In this document: piece after piece, positions 17,255 through 26,383 of the stretch
Numbering within the stretch: position 1 is the first letter of the stretch
How the letters are laid out: every line of letters starts with the position of its first letter
NCBI GenBank assembly: GCA_001828855.1
Contig: MHZT01000044.1
Span: forward strand, 98,202 to 162,201
Reading direction: 5' to 3'
DNA from: Rhodobacterales bacterium RIFCSPHIGHO2_02_FULL_62_130
GTDB taxonomy: Bacteria > Pseudomonadota > Alphaproteobacteria > Rhodobacterales > Rhodobacteraceae
Length of the DNA stretch: 64,000 nt
Made by a program: the position numbers and the translations under genes
The notes under the pieces: generated by a model
What the model was told of the DNA's origin: nothing
The model's database searches: none
Seen by the model: the letters and a program-made list of their open reading frames with translations, nothing else

Positions 17255-18565
17255 ATGTCGGTGACTTGGCTGAAGCGCGGCAAGCCGGAAACAGAGCGCG
17301 CCGCCGATGACGCAAAGGTTCGGGCAACGGTGGAAACCGTTCTTGGCGATATCGAGACGCGCGGCGATGCAGCGGTGCGGGATTTGTCGGTGAAATTTGA
17401 CAAATATGACCCGCCCGCTTTCAGGCTGACCGCATCGGAAATCGAGTCTGCGATGGCCAAGGTCGCCCCGCGCGACATGGAAGATATCCGCTTTGCCCAG
17501 ACCCAGATCCGGCGCTTTGCCGAAGCCCAGCGCGCCTCGATGACCGATATCGAGGTGGAAACCCTGCCCGGCGTCTTTCTGGGCCACCGCAATATTCCGG
17601 TACAATCGGTGGGTTGCTATGTGCCGGGCGGCAAGTTTCCCATGGTCGCCTCGGCGCATATGTCGGTATTGACTGCGGCTGTGGCAGGAGTTCCGCGCAT
17701 CATCGCCAGCGCGCCGCCGGTGAATGGCGCGCCGCATCCGGCGATTGTGGCTGCGATGGCGATGGGCGGCGCGCATGAAATCTATGTGATGGGCGGCATG
17801 CAGGCGGTGGGGGCGATGGCCATCGGGACCGAAACCATCAAACCCGTGGATATGCTGGTCGGCCCCGGCAATGCCTATGTGGCCGAGGCCAAACGCCAGC
17901 TTTATGGCCGCGTCGGCATCGACCTGTTCGCAGGCCCGACCGAAACGATGGTGATCGCGGATGATACGGTGGATGCCGAGCTATGCGCGACCGACCTGCT
18001 GGGACAGGCCGAACACGGCTACAACTCGCCCGCGGTGCTGCTGACCAATTCGCGCAAACTGGCCGAAGCGACCTTGCTGGAAATCGACCGCCTGCTGGAA
18101 ATCCTGCCCACTGCGGCAACGGCGGGCGTAAGTTGGGCCGATTACGGCGAGGTGATCCTGTGCGACAGCTATGACGAGATGCTGGCCGTCGCCAATGACA
18201 TCGCGTCCGAGCATGTGCAGGTGATGACCGACCGCGATGACTGGTTCCTTGAGAACATGCACAGCTATGGCGCGCTTTTCCTTGGCCCGCGCACCAATGT
18301 CGCCAACGGCGATAAGGTGATTGGCACCAACCACACGCTGCCCACCAAAAAGGCAGGGCGCTATACCGGCGGATTGTGGGTTGGCAAGTTTCTGAAAACC
18401 CACAGCTATCAGCGCGTTGTCACCGACGAGGCGGCGGCATTGGTGGGTGAATACGGCAGTCGGCTGTGCATGCTGGAAGGCTTTGTCGGCCATGCCGAAC
18501 AGTGCAACATCCGCGTGCGCCGCTATGGCCACAAGAATATCCCCTACGGAGCTGCCGCAGAATGA
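17255..18565 (+). CDS. Histidinol-dehydrogenase-like enzyme 2 (HpsN-like)
   Basis: A 436-residue HisD-family enzyme ([66 protein letters not shown]). The AEHGYNSP and [22 protein letters not shown] patterns look closer to the sulfopropanediol 3-dehydrogenase (HpsN) branch than to biosynthetic HisD; this is a judgement by eye. GGGGGAAAAG precedes the ATG. It opens an operon of at least six genes, with an ATGA overlap to the SDR. No sulfolyase genes are visible, so a sulfonate substrate is only a possibility. Confidence 0.85.
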   Translation: MSVTWLKRGKPETERAADDAKVRATVETVLGDIETRGDAAVRDLSVKFDKYDPPAFRLTASEIESAMAKVAPRDMEDIRFAQTQIRRFAEAQRASMTDIEVETLPGVFLGHRNIPVQSVGCYVPGGKFPMVASAHMSVLTAAVAGVPRIIASAPPVNGAPHPAIVAAMAMGGAHEIYVMGGMQAVGAMAIGTETIKPVDMLVGPGNAYVAEAKRQLYGRVGIDLFAGPTETMVIADDTVDAELCATDLLGQAEHGYNSPAVLLTNSRKLAEATLLEIDRLLEILPTAATAGVSWADYGEVILCDSYDEMLAVANDIASEHVQVMTDRDDWFLENMHSYGALFLGPRTNVANGDKVIGTNHTLPTKKAGRYTGGLWVGKFLKTHSYQRVVTDEAAALVGEYGSRLCMLEGFVGHAEQCNIRVRRYGHKNIPYGAAAE

Positions 18566-19326
18566 CCCTGCCCCGCACCCCATCGTTCCGGCTGGATGGT
18601 CGTCGCGCCTTGGTGGCGGGGGCATCTTCGGGCATCGGCGCCGCCTGCGCCGTAGCCTTGGCCGAGCAAGGTGCCGAGGTTACCCTATGCGCCCGCCGCG
18701 GGACCGAGTTGGCGGCACTTGCAGCCGAAATGACAGCGGCGGGGATGCGGGCGCGCACGCTGACGCTGGACATCACCGATCTGACTGCCACCGAGGCGGC
18801 TCTGGCAGCCCTTCCTGCGTATGACGTTCTGGTCAATTCCGCCGGGATCGCGCGCCATTCGCCCGCGATCGAGACCAGGCCCGAGGATTTCGATCTTGCC
18901 GCCAATCTCAACTTTCGCGCCGCATATTTCCTGACCCGCACCGTTGCGGCGCGGCTGATCGCCGAGGGCAAGACCGGCAGCCTGATCAATATCTCAAGCC
19001 AGATGGCCCATGTCGGCGGCATTGACCGCGCTGTTTATGCCGCCACCAAACACGCAGTCGAAGGCATGACCAAAAGTATGGCGATCGAATGGGGTCCACA
19101 TGGCATCCGCGTCAACACTATCGCCCCCACCTTCATCCGGACGCCGCTCACCGAAGTTACCTTCGCAAACCCCGACCGCGCCGCGTGGATCGCCAGCAAG
19201 ATCAAACTGGGCCGCGTTGGCGAGGTGACCGACATCATGGGGGCGGTGGCGTTGCTTGCCTCGGATGCGGGCAGCCTGATCACCGGAACCTCTTTGCTTA
19301 TCGATGGCGGCTGGACCGCAGATTGA
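18562..19326 (+). CDS. Short-chain dehydrogenase/reductase (SDR)
   Basis: A 254-residue classical SDR. The cofactor motif is GASSGIGAA, followed by NSAG and catalytic Ser (NISSQM), Tyr-x-x-x-Lys (YAATK), then [15 protein letters not shown] and a C-terminal [13 protein letters not shown]. It overlaps hisD-like gene 2 by ATGA. It probably oxidises or reduces a secondary alcohol in the same pathway, as the SDR partner does in other HisD-linked polyol pathways. Confidence 0.93.
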   Translation: MTLPRTPSFRLDGRRALVAGASSGIGAACAVALAEQGAEVTLCARRGTELAALAAEMTAAGMRARTLTLDITDLTATEAALAALPAYDVLVNSAGIARHSPAIETRPEDFDLAANLNFRAAYFLTRTVAARLIAEGKTGSLINISSQMAHVGGIDRAVYAATKHAVEGMTKSMAIEWGPHGIRVNTIAPTFIRTPLTEVTFANPDRAAWIASKIKLGRVGEVTDIMGAVALLASDAGSLITGTSLLIDGGWTAD

Positions 19327-19355
19327 CCAAAACTGACTAACCCCAAAGGTGCCAC

Positions 19356-20324
19356 ATGACTCCTGCCGAAATGGAAGCCCGTATCGTCCGCTATGGCGAT
19401 CTGCGCCCCTGCAAGACCGCGTTCATTGACGCGCATACTCCCGGATCGAACCGGAAAGAGAACTTCACCATCATCGGCGGCGGCGTGTCGGAATCCCCTG
19501 ACCAGCACGTTCATATCGTTGACACCCCCGGCTTCAACATCGGGGCGGCTGGGCAGCCTCCGGGGTGCCGCAACTCGTTGCACACCCACCGCACCGCCGA
19601 GGTGTTCTTCGTGCTGAAAGGCCGCTGGAGGTTCTTCTGGGGCCGTTGGGGAACAGCCGGAGAATTTGTGGCCGAGGAAGGTGATATCTTCAACATCCCG
19701 ACCGGCATTTTCCGCGCCTTTGAGAATATCGGCACCGATTACGGGATGATCATGGCCATCCTTGGCGGGGATGACGCTGGTGGCGGCGTGGTCTGGGCGC
19801 CGCAGGTCATCACCGATGCCAAGGATTACGGGCTGGTACTGGGCAAGAACGGCAAGCTTTACGACACCAAACAGGGCCAAAGCCTGCCCGAAGGCGTGCC
19901 GCCCATGCCGCTGTTGACGGATGAGGAACTCAAAGCCTTCCCCGAACCCACCACCGCCGAGGTGATCCCGAATTGTGTGGCCCGCTATTGGGACCTGATG
20001 GCGCTGTCGGATCGCCAGCCCGCCAAGGTGATCGGCGCCGAAGGCAAACTGCGCGACCGTCCGGGGTTCGAGGTTGAACTGCTGTCGCGCAACTCGATCC
20101 CCGACACGCCCTACACCCTGAACCAGCACGAGATTCTGATGCCGATGCGCGGCTATTGGCGTCTGTCTTGGGCGGATGGCTCGACCGTTCTGAACCCCGG
20201 CGATACGGCGGCGATCCCCCCCGGTCTGGAACACAGCCTTGCACCGTCTATGACAGGTGAATCCTCGCTCTATCGTGTTATCAGCACGAATGACCCCGCC
20301 GGCACCACCGGTCGCCTCCTGTAG
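19356..20324 (+). CDS. Two-domain cupin protein
   Basis: A 322-residue protein with two cupin domains. The first, around residues 65-130, keeps metal-ligand-like residues (NSLHTHRTAEVFFVLKGRW). The second, around residues 235-305, has LNQHEILMPMRGYWRL and GDTAAIPPGLEHSL and looks less complete as a metal site. Bicupins include gentisate-type dioxygenases and sugar isomerases. The reaction here is unknown; the operon position says it belongs to the same catabolic pathway. Confidence 0.75.
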   Translation: MTPAEMEARIVRYGDLRPCKTAFIDAHTPGSNRKENFTIIGGGVSESPDQHVHIVDTPGFNIGAAGQPPGCRNSLHTHRTAEVFFVLKGRWRFFWGRWGTAGEFVAEEGDIFNIPTGIFRAFENIGTDYGMIMAILGGDDAGGGVVWAPQVITDAKDYGLVLGKNGKLYDTKQGQSLPEGVPPMPLLTDEELKAFPEPTTAEVIPNCVARYWDLMALSDRQPAKVIGAEGKLRDRPGFEVELLSRNSIPDTPYTLNQHEILMPMRGYWRLSWADGSTVLNPGDTAAIPPGLEHSLAPSMTGESSLYRVISTNDPAGTTGRLL

Positions 20325-20364
20325 GTCGGGGTTCACCCCGACTCCCGCCCTCAAAGGACTGCCC

Positions 20365-21486
20365 ATGACCCTTCTCGCAACGCATGTCGGCTCTCTCCCC
20401 CGCTCTCAGGACGTGGTGGATTTCCTCTTTGCCCGCGAAAAGGGCCAACCCTTTGATCCCGCCGCCTTCGATGCCTGCATGACGGCGGCGGTGGATGAAA
20501 ATGTCCGTCGCCAGAAGGCGGCGGGCGTCGACATCGTCTCGGATGGCGAGGCATCGAAGATCAGCTACGCCACCTATGTCAAAGACCGCTACACCGGCTT
20601 TGACGGCGACAGCCCCCGCAACGCGCCCGCCGATCTGAAACTGTTCCCGACCTTCCTTGACCGTCTGGCCCGCGCCGGTGGCACGCCGAAATATGCCCGC
20701 CCGCAATGCGTGGGTCCGGTGGCCTCCAAGGGGCAGGGAGAGCTGCAAAAGGACATCGCCAACCTGAAAGGCGCGATGGCAAAGCACGGCGTTGATCGCG
20801 GCTTCATGAACGCAGCTTCGCCGGGTGTGATCGCCCTTTTTCTGCAAAACGCGCATTACCCCACCCGCGAGGCCTATCTTGAGGCTTTGGCCAACGCGAT
20901 GCGTGACGAATACCGCACCATCCTTGAGTCGGGTCTGGATCTACAACTCGATTGCCCCGATCTGGCGCTGTCGCGGCATATGCTGTTTGCCGATCTGTCG
21001 GATGCCGAATTCCTGAAGATCGCCGCCACCCACGTCGAAGCGCTGGAACATGCGCTCAAAGGGCTGCCGCAGGACCGCATCCGCCTGCATATCTGCTGGG
21101 GCAATTACGAAGGCCCGCATGTCTGCGACATTGATATGGCAAAGGTGTTCCCGCTGCTGATGAAGGTGCCAGCCACCTATCTGCTGTTCGAAACCGCCAA
21201 CCCCCGCCACGGCCATGAATGGACGGTGTTCCGCGACCGTGCTGCCGAAATCCCGCAGGACAAGGTGCTGATCCCCGGTGCGGTGGACACCACGACGAAC
21301 TTTGTCGAACATCCCGATCTGGTGGCGCAACGGCTGGAGCGTTTTACAAATATCCTTGGCCATGACCGCGTGATTGCCGGATCGGACTGCGGTTTCGGCA
21401 CCTTTGCCGGCTTTGGCGCGGTGGACCCCGAAATCGCATGGGCCAAGCTGGCGACCCTGAAGGAAGGCGCGCGGCGGGTGAAATGA
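20365..21486 (+). CDS. MetE/epoxyalkane:CoM-transferase-like zinc protein
   Basis: A 373-residue TIM-barrel protein of the cobalamin-independent methionine synthase C-terminal type, without the MetE N-terminal half. It begins MTLLATHVGSLPR. A zinc-binding His-x-Cys pair (RLHICWGNYEG) and a distant Cys (AGSDCGFGTF) fit the HxC...C zinc site used to activate thiols in MetE and epoxyalkane:coenzyme M transferase. In a catabolic operon it may add or remove a thiol-linked or methyl group. The start at 20365 fits the family N-terminus. An ATGA overlap joins it to the hydrolase. Confidence 0.82.
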   Translation: MTLLATHVGSLPRSQDVVDFLFAREKGQPFDPAAFDACMTAAVDENVRRQKAAGVDIVSDGEASKISYATYVKDRYTGFDGDSPRNAPADLKLFPTFLDRLARAGGTPKYARPQCVGPVASKGQGELQKDIANLKGAMAKHGVDRGFMNAASPGVIALFLQNAHYPTREAYLEALANAMRDEYRTILESGLDLQLDCPDLALSRHMLFADLSDAEFLKIAATHVEALEHALKGLPQDRIRLHICWGNYEGPHVCDIDMAKVFPLLMKVPATYLLFETANPRHGHEWTVFRDRAAEIPQDKVLIPGAVDTTTNFVEHPDLVAQRLERFTNILGHDRVIAGSDCGFGTFAGFGAVDPEIAWAKLATLKEGARRVK

Positions 21487-22178
21487 CGCCGCTGCTGCTG
21501 ATCCCCGGCATGATGTGCGACGCGCGGATGTGGGGCGGCCTGCCCGCCCTGCTGCATCCGCGCCCCGTCGCCCATTGCCTGCCGACCAAGGCCGAGACGA
21601 TGGCCGACCTTGCCGCCCTGATCCTGCGCGACGCACCAGACCGTTTTGCGCTGGCGGGGCTGTCGATGGGGGGCATCGTGGCGATGGAGGTGCTGCGCCA
21701 AGCCCCCGAACGGGTGGAACGGCTTGCCCTGCTGGACACCAACCCCCGCGCCGAGTTGCCCGAGGTTCAGACCCGCCGCGCCCCCCAGGTCGCCCGCGCC
21801 CTGTCGGGCCATCTGGATGCCGTGATCCGCGACGAGATGAAGCCGAATTATCTGGCCGATGGTCCCGACACGCAGCCGATCCTTGATCTGTGCATGGAAA
21901 TGGCGCTGTCGCTTGGCCCGCAGGTGTTCGCCCGCCAGTCGCGCGCCCTGCGCGACCGCCCCGACCAGACCGCAACGCTGGCCGCCTTTCGCGGTCCGGC
22001 ACTGGTGCTGATGGGAGAGGGCGACCGACTTTGCCCGCTGGACCGCCACCAGCAGATGCACGCCTTGATGCCGCAATCGCGGCTTGCGATCATCCCGCGC
22101 GCCGGACATCTGCCCACATTGGAAAACCCCGCCGCCACCTTCGCCCATCTGCAAGACTGGCTGCTGCAACCGCGATAG
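21483..22178 (+). CDS. Alpha/beta hydrolase
   Basis: A 231-residue alpha/beta hydrolase. The oxyanion region is LIPGMMCDARMW, the nucleophile elbow is GLSMGG, the Asp is near GEGDRLCP, and the catalytic His is in RAGHLPTLENP. It is coupled to the MetE-like gene by ATGA. It likely opens a lactone or cleaves an ester intermediate. Confidence 0.88.
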   Translation: MTPLLLIPGMMCDARMWGGLPALLHPRPVAHCLPTKAETMADLAALILRDAPDRFALAGLSMGGIVAMEVLRQAPERVERLALLDTNPRAELPEVQTRRAPQVARALSGHLDAVIRDEMKPNYLADGPDTQPILDLCMEMALSLGPQVFARQSRALRDRPDQTATLAAFRGPALVLMGEGDRLCPLDRHQQMHALMPQSRLAIIPRAGHLPTLENPAATFAHLQDWLLQPR

Positions 22179-22185
22179 GACCGCC

Positions 22186-22971
22186 ATGCCGATCACCGAT
22201 TTCCAAGCCCGTTTCGCCGCCGGTGGCAAAGCCGTCAACGGCTGGTGCGCCATGCCCTCGCCCGTCACCGCCGAGATCATGGGCCGTCAGGGCTTTGACA
22301 TGATGACCGTCGATCTGCAGCACGGGTTGATCGACTACCAGATGGCGCTGACCATGCTTCAGGTCTTGCAAGGCCTGCCCGCCCCCGTTCTGGCCCGCTT
22401 GCCGTGGAATGAACCGGGGATCATGGCGAAATGCCTTGATGCCGGTTTTGCCGGTGTAATCTGCCCGATGGTCAACACGGTAGAGGACGCCCGCGCGCTG
22501 GTGCAATCGGCCCGCTATGCCCCGCTGGGCAGCCGGTCCTTCGGGCCGACGCGGGCGAATATGGTCTATGGCGCAGGCTATGCCAAAACCGCGAACAACC
22601 GCATTCTGGTGCTGGCCATGATCGAAACGCGCGAGGCGCTGGGAAATCTGGATGCCATTCTGGCGGTGGGCGGCATTGACGGGGTCTATGTCGGTCCGTC
22701 GGATCTGGGCCTGTCGCTGGGCTATGAACCCACGCTGGACCCGTCGGCTCCCGAGGTGCTGGAGGCAATTGCCACCATCGCCACCCGCGCCAAGGCTGCT
22801 GGCCGGATCGCGGGCGTCCATACCGGATCGCCCGCCATGATCCGCCGCATGTTCGCGCAGGGCTTTGATTTTGCGTCTCTTCTGACGGATGCGCGGCTGT
22901 TTGCCTCGGCTGTGGCAACCGAGTTGGCAGCCGTGCATGATACAACAGCCGAGGTTGTGAAAGGGTATTAG
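22186..22971 (+). CDS. HpcH/HpaI-type class II aldolase
   Basis: A 261-residue aldolase. The opening (NGWCAMPSPVTAEIMGRQGFDMMTVDLQHGLIDY) and the metal-site region (VLAMIETREALGNLDAIL and GVYVGPSDLGLSLG) are typical of HpcH/HpaI enzymes that split 4-hydroxy-2-oxoacids into pyruvate (or an analogue) and an aldehyde. As the last gene of the operon it probably carries out the final carbon-carbon cleavage of the pathway. Confidence 0.9.
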   Translation: MPITDFQARFAAGGKAVNGWCAMPSPVTAEIMGRQGFDMMTVDLQHGLIDYQMALTMLQVLQGLPAPVLARLPWNEPGIMAKCLDAGFAGVICPMVNTVEDARALVQSARYAPLGSRSFGPTRANMVYGAGYAKTANNRILVLAMIETREALGNLDAILAVGGIDGVYVGPSDLGLSLGYEPTLDPSAPEVLEAIATIATRAKAAGRIAGVHTGSPAMIRRMFAQGFDFASLLTDARLFASAVATELAAVHDTTAEVVKGY

Positions 22972-23017
22972 ACCGGTTTGCGCCGGTCTTGCGTCAGATA
23001 ATCACAACCGGCTTAAA

Positions 23018-23042
23018 AGCGCAGTCCGGTCAGGACTGCGCT
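23018..23042. terminator. Stem-loop between convergent units
   Basis: AGCGCAGTCC and GGACTGCGCT make a perfect 10-bp stem with the loop GGTCA. Four A's on the left become a T-tract for the minus-strand gene at 23050. A smaller hairpin (GACCGG/CCGGTC) at 22971-22988 directly follows the aldolase stop. Confidence 0.75.
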
Positions 23043-23049
23043 GCGCCAA

Positions 23050-24018
23050 TCAACCCGCCTGCATTTCGATCTGCTTCCAGATCGCGATTTCATCTACCTG
23101 GGTGAATTCGCGCTGAATACCCCAAGGGCCAAAATCAACGTGGGTGATGCCCATCACATGAACCTCGGCACCAGTGGGGGCGCCAAAGCGGCCAAAGCCT
23201 TCGTGGCGGCCATCAAGGCTCCAGCGGACCGCAGCGCGGGGCTGCCGACCGGCTTCGTCGTTGCCAATCACATGATGCACGGTGAATTTTGCGCGCGGGA
23301 ATGATGATCGCAGGCCCATCCATGCAGCCTCGGCAAAGCCCCAAGACCAACCTCCCTGACCGCCCGCATGTTCAATTCTGACCGCTCGGTCATATGTCTG
23401 GCCGATCACCGCAATGTCTTTCCGCATGATCCGGTTCAGGATATCGACCAGCTTGCCGCCCCATTCATTGTCATTTCCGCGCAATGTATAGGCACCAACA
23501 CGATCCTGATCAGGGGTGAAAACCCGTTTTGCCGTGGCAGGACCGCCTTCGGCAGCGATCTGGCGGCGCACGAAGTCGCGCGGGTCATGGCCAAGCTGTT
23601 TGACGATGGAGCTGCTGTCAAACACCAGCCATTCATCATCGAACACGCCGTCCGTTACCGCACAATCCGCAATGCAGCGCGCGTAATAGCGCTTGCCAGA
23701 TGCCGGACCATAGATGCTGTCTCCGGTCTGCGTTCCGGTAATGACCGAGCGATGCGACGACAAGTAATGCTGGGTTTCTCCACCCGACCAGATCACATCT
23801 TCGGCGAAAATCTGCAAATCCGGAAAGGCGGCCATCTTGGCCAGTGTATCGTCGATCACGGCAGCGCAGCCCAGTTTCATCCCGCCAGCCCCCCGTACAA
23901 TGATATCGGGGGCATAACAGGACTCCAGCAGGGCAATCTGCCGATCCTCCCATATCTCTTTGGTAATACCGATAATGAAATGCGGAAAATCCCGCCATTT
24001 TGGGTCGAAGTTTTTCAC
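23050..24018 (-). CDS. SnoaL/NTF2-like protein, second copy
   Basis: A 322-residue protein with a GTG start preceded by AGGAGA. Two NTF2-like halves are visible (IGITKEIWEDRQIALLESCYAPDII near residue 18 and LVDILNRIMRKDIAVIGQTYDRAVRIEH near 185). It parallels the protein at 7302-8465 in halves and order (both read FDSSSIVKQLG/ADTTAILQQLG in the first-domain end), so they are distant paralogs. The operator at 24078-24093 is identical to that before the importer. Its reaction is unknown. Confidence 0.75.
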   Translation of the reverse strand: MKNFDPKWRDFPHFIIGITKEIWEDRQIALLESCYAPDIIVRGAGGMKLGCAAVIDDTLAKMAAFPDLQIFAEDVIWSGGETQHYLSSHRSVITGTQTGDSIYGPASGKRYYARCIADCAVTDGVFDDEWLVFDSSSIVKQLGHDPRDFVRRQIAAEGGPATAKRVFTPDQDRVGAYTLRGNDNEWGGKLVDILNRIMRKDIAVIGQTYDRAVRIEHAGGQGGWSWGFAEAAWMGLRSSFPRAKFTVHHVIGNDEAGRQPRAAVRWSLDGRHEGFGRFGAPTGAEVHVMGITHVDFGPWGIQREFTQVDEIAIWKQIEMQAG

Positions 24019-24077
24019 GGGACTCTCCTGTCAACCGAAGGATTGCATCCAAGGGTATGGCTTGGGGTGATTCTTAT

Positions 24078-24093
24078 TTGCAATCGTATGCAA
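24078..24093. promoter_or_regulatory. LacI-type operator upstream of second SnoaL-like gene
   Basis: TTGCAATCGTATGCAA is identical to the 8561-8576 site and is followed by AAGA in both. It lies 60 bp upstream of the minus-strand GTG start. It marks the right end of the proposed regulon. Confidence 0.8.
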
Positions 24094-24159
24094 AGACTGC
24101 AGAAACCTGCCACACCTAGCAACAGAATTCGCACAGATCAGACAAAAATGCCTGTTCGG

Positions 24160-24924
24160 TCACAGATCGTTCACGATTTCGACCTGAACTCCCACAGCCT
24201 CAATCGCACGGCGCAAAAGCAAGGGGAGGGAATCCGTCACGATCCGACCCACCTTTGCCATCGGACAAACCTCGAACACACCGGTACGGCCCATCTTGCT
24301 CGCATCGGCCAGCACGGTTACTTCGTCGGCTTGGGCGACCATAGCGCGCGCCACCTCGGCCTCTTGCGGATCGACATCAAAGATGCCCCGTTCAGAGACG
24401 GCTGCCACCGTCAGGATCGCGCGCGCGGCCCGCAACTGGGCGATCTGGGCAACCGCCAATGGCCCGACGGTTTCACGCCCCGCCGCACGAAACTCACCAC
24501 CGATCAGCAAGACGCGATTGCCTTCGCCCTTTTCGCAAAGGGCCGCAATATCTGCTGAGTTTGTAATGATAATCAAACCTTTACGCTGCGCTATTTCTTC
24601 GGCCAGAATAAGAGTTGTGCTGCCCGTATCGATGAACAGACTATCCCCCGGCATCAGCCCCGATGCAACATGCCGCGCTATCGCACGCTTGGCAGCAACC
24701 TGCTGGCGCATCCGGTCGTGGAACGGACCTTCATCCACGGCGCGCCCTGTCGCTGTAGCCCCGCCATGCACGCGGCGCAGCAAGCCCTGGCGGTCAAGCT
24801 TGGCCAGATCGCGCCGGATGGTTTCCCGAGACGCGGCAAATTGAAGGGCCAGCGCCTCGACCTCCAGCTTTTGACCAGAGCGGGCTTTGTGCAGGATGGC
24901 GTCTCGTCGCGCGCTTGGGGTCAT
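24160..24924 (-). CDS. DeoR/GlpR-family transcriptional regulator
   Basis: A 254-residue regulator. The N-terminal HTH_DeoR (RRDAILHKARSGQKLEVEALALQFAASRETIRRDLAKLDRQGLLRRVHGG) is followed by a DeoR sugar-phosphate sensor domain (FIDTGSTTLILAEEI; VLADASKMGRTGVF). It is divergent from the GlpA-like/kinase operon. Direct GTTCGG repeats in the 97-bp gap are candidate operators. The effector is probably the phosphorylated product of the kinase. Confidence 0.92.
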   Translation of the reverse strand: MTPSARRDAILHKARSGQKLEVEALALQFAASRETIRRDLAKLDRQGLLRRVHGGATATGRAVDEGPFHDRMRQQVAAKRAIARHVASGLMPGDSLFIDTGSTTLILAEEIAQRKGLIIITNSADIAALCEKGEGNRVLLIGGEFRAAGRETVGPLAVAQIAQLRAARAILTVAAVSERGIFDVDPQEAEVARAMVAQADEVTVLADASKMGRTGVFEVCPMAKVGRIVTDSLPLLLRRAIEAVGVQVEIVNDL

Positions 24925-25021
24925 GATCTACCGTTCGGAATTATTATTGACTGTTCGGGCATATATCCCTACCCATAGCTATCAAGGCATGGATCAACCC
25001 TTGGGTCAACGAGGTGTAGGT

Positions 25022-26383
25022 GTGGAACGCTTCGATGTGGCGGTGATCGGCGCGGGCGTGACGGGCGTTGCCACCGCGCGACGACTGGCACTACAAGGAT
25101 GGCGGGTGATCTTGCTGGAAAAGGGTGCCGACATCCTGTCGGGTGCCAGCAAGGCCAACAGCGCGCTTTTGCACACAGGTTTTGATGCCCCCGAAGGCAG
25201 TCTTGAACTGCGCTGCATGCAGCAAGGCTATGCCGAATACACCGAGATCGCGGCATCCATGAACCTGCCGGTTCTGAAAACCGGCGCGATGGTTGTTGCA
25301 TGGACCGACGCGCAAGAGGCCGCCCTGCCCGAGATTCTGCGCGCGGCGCAGCGCAATGGCGTGGCCGATGTCCGCATGATTACGCCCACAGAAATTGCCG
25401 CGATCGAGCCGCAGCTTTCGCCAGATGCCCGCGCCGCCGTTCTGGTTCCCGGCGAATATGTGATCGACCCTTGGTCGCCCTTTCACGGCTACGCCCGCCA
25501 GATTCTGGCCACAGGTAGTAAAATCTGGCGAAAGGCCGAGGTGATCGCGGGCCGCTTCGATGGCCAGCACTGGGCGCTTGAAACCACCGCGGGCAACTGC
25601 CTTGCCCGCCATGTGGTCAATTGCGCGGGGCTGTTCGGCGACCGGATTGATGCGCTGCTTCTGGGCCGCACCGATTTCACCATCAAACCACGCAAAGGCC
25701 AGTTTGTAGTGTTTGACAAGGCCGCGGGGCGCCTGTTGCACTCGATCGTTCTGCCGGTGCCGGATGCCCGCACCAAGGGCGTGGTTCTGACACCGACCAT
25801 CTTTGGCAATTTGCTGGTCGGCCCCACCGCCGAGGAAACCGAAGATCGCAGCCGCGCCACCGTGACCCGCACGGAATTGCAGATGTTGCTGGATCGCGCC
25901 GTGGCCCTGTTGCCCGCGCTGCGCGATATGCCGGTAACCGCAACCTATGCGGGCCTGCGCCCCGCAACCGAGTTCAAGGAATACCGTATCCGCCACGAAC
26001 CGGACTGCAATTGGGTGACGGTCGGCGGGATCAGATCGACCGGCCTGACCGCCTCTCTGGGCATAGCCCGCCACGTGGCGGATTTGCTGGGTGCAGGGCA
26101 AGATGCCATGCCCGTTGCAGCACCGCAGATGCCCAATCTGGCCGAGCATCTGTCGCGCGACTGGCAAAGCGCCGGTTATGGCGAGATCGTCTGCCATTGC
26201 GAGTTGGTCACCCGTCGTGAGATCGAGGCCGCGCTGTCCGGCCCGTTTCCGGCAGGCGATTTTGGCGGACTCAAACGCCGGACCCGCTGTGCGATGGGCC
26301 GCTGTCAGGGCTTCAACTGCATGGGCCGGATTGCCGAATTGACGCGGGGGCGCCTTTGCCCCGACATCGCGGTGACGCCATGA
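25022..26383 (+). CDS. GlpA-like FAD-dependent dehydrogenase with BFD [2Fe-2S] domain
   Basis: About 453 residues. An N-terminal Rossmann FAD motif (VAVIGAGVTGVATARRLA) belongs to a DAO/GlpA domain. A C-terminal BFD-like [2Fe-2S] domain has four cysteines (CHCE near residue 394; RCAMGRCQGFNC). I favour the GTG at 25022, because GAGG precedes it and the homology begins there; the ATG at 24989 is the alternative. Related enzymes oxidise glycerol-3-phosphate or a 2-hydroxy acid and pass electrons to the quinone pool. It is coupled by ATGA to the next oxidoreductase. Confidence 0.85.
   Translation: MERFDVAVIGAGVTGVATARRLALQGWRVILLEKGADILSGASKANSALLHTGFDAPEGSLELRCMQQGYAEYTEIAASMNLPVLKTGAMVVAWTDAQEAALPEILRAAQRNGVADVRMITPTEIAAIEPQLSPDARAAVLVPGEYVIDPWSPFHGYARQILATGSKIWRKAEVIAGRFDGQHWALETTAGNCLARHVVNCAGLFGDRIDALLLGRTDFTIKPRKGQFVVFDKAAGRLLHSIVLPVPDARTKGVVLTPTIFGNLLVGPTAEETEDRSRATVTRTELQMLLDRAVALLPALRDMPVTATYAGLRPATEFKEYRIRHEPDCNWVTVGGIRSTGLTASLGIARHVADLLGAGQDAMPVAAPQMPNLAEHLSRDWQSAGYGEIVCHCELVTRREIEAALSGPFPAGDFGGLKRRTRCAMGRCQGFNCMGRIAELTRGRLCPDIAVTP

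Noticed and set aside
15701..18565. Histidine biosynthesis genes
   Set aside because: Two HisD-like genes are present, but no other his gene is near, and both lie behind catabolic LacI-type operators.
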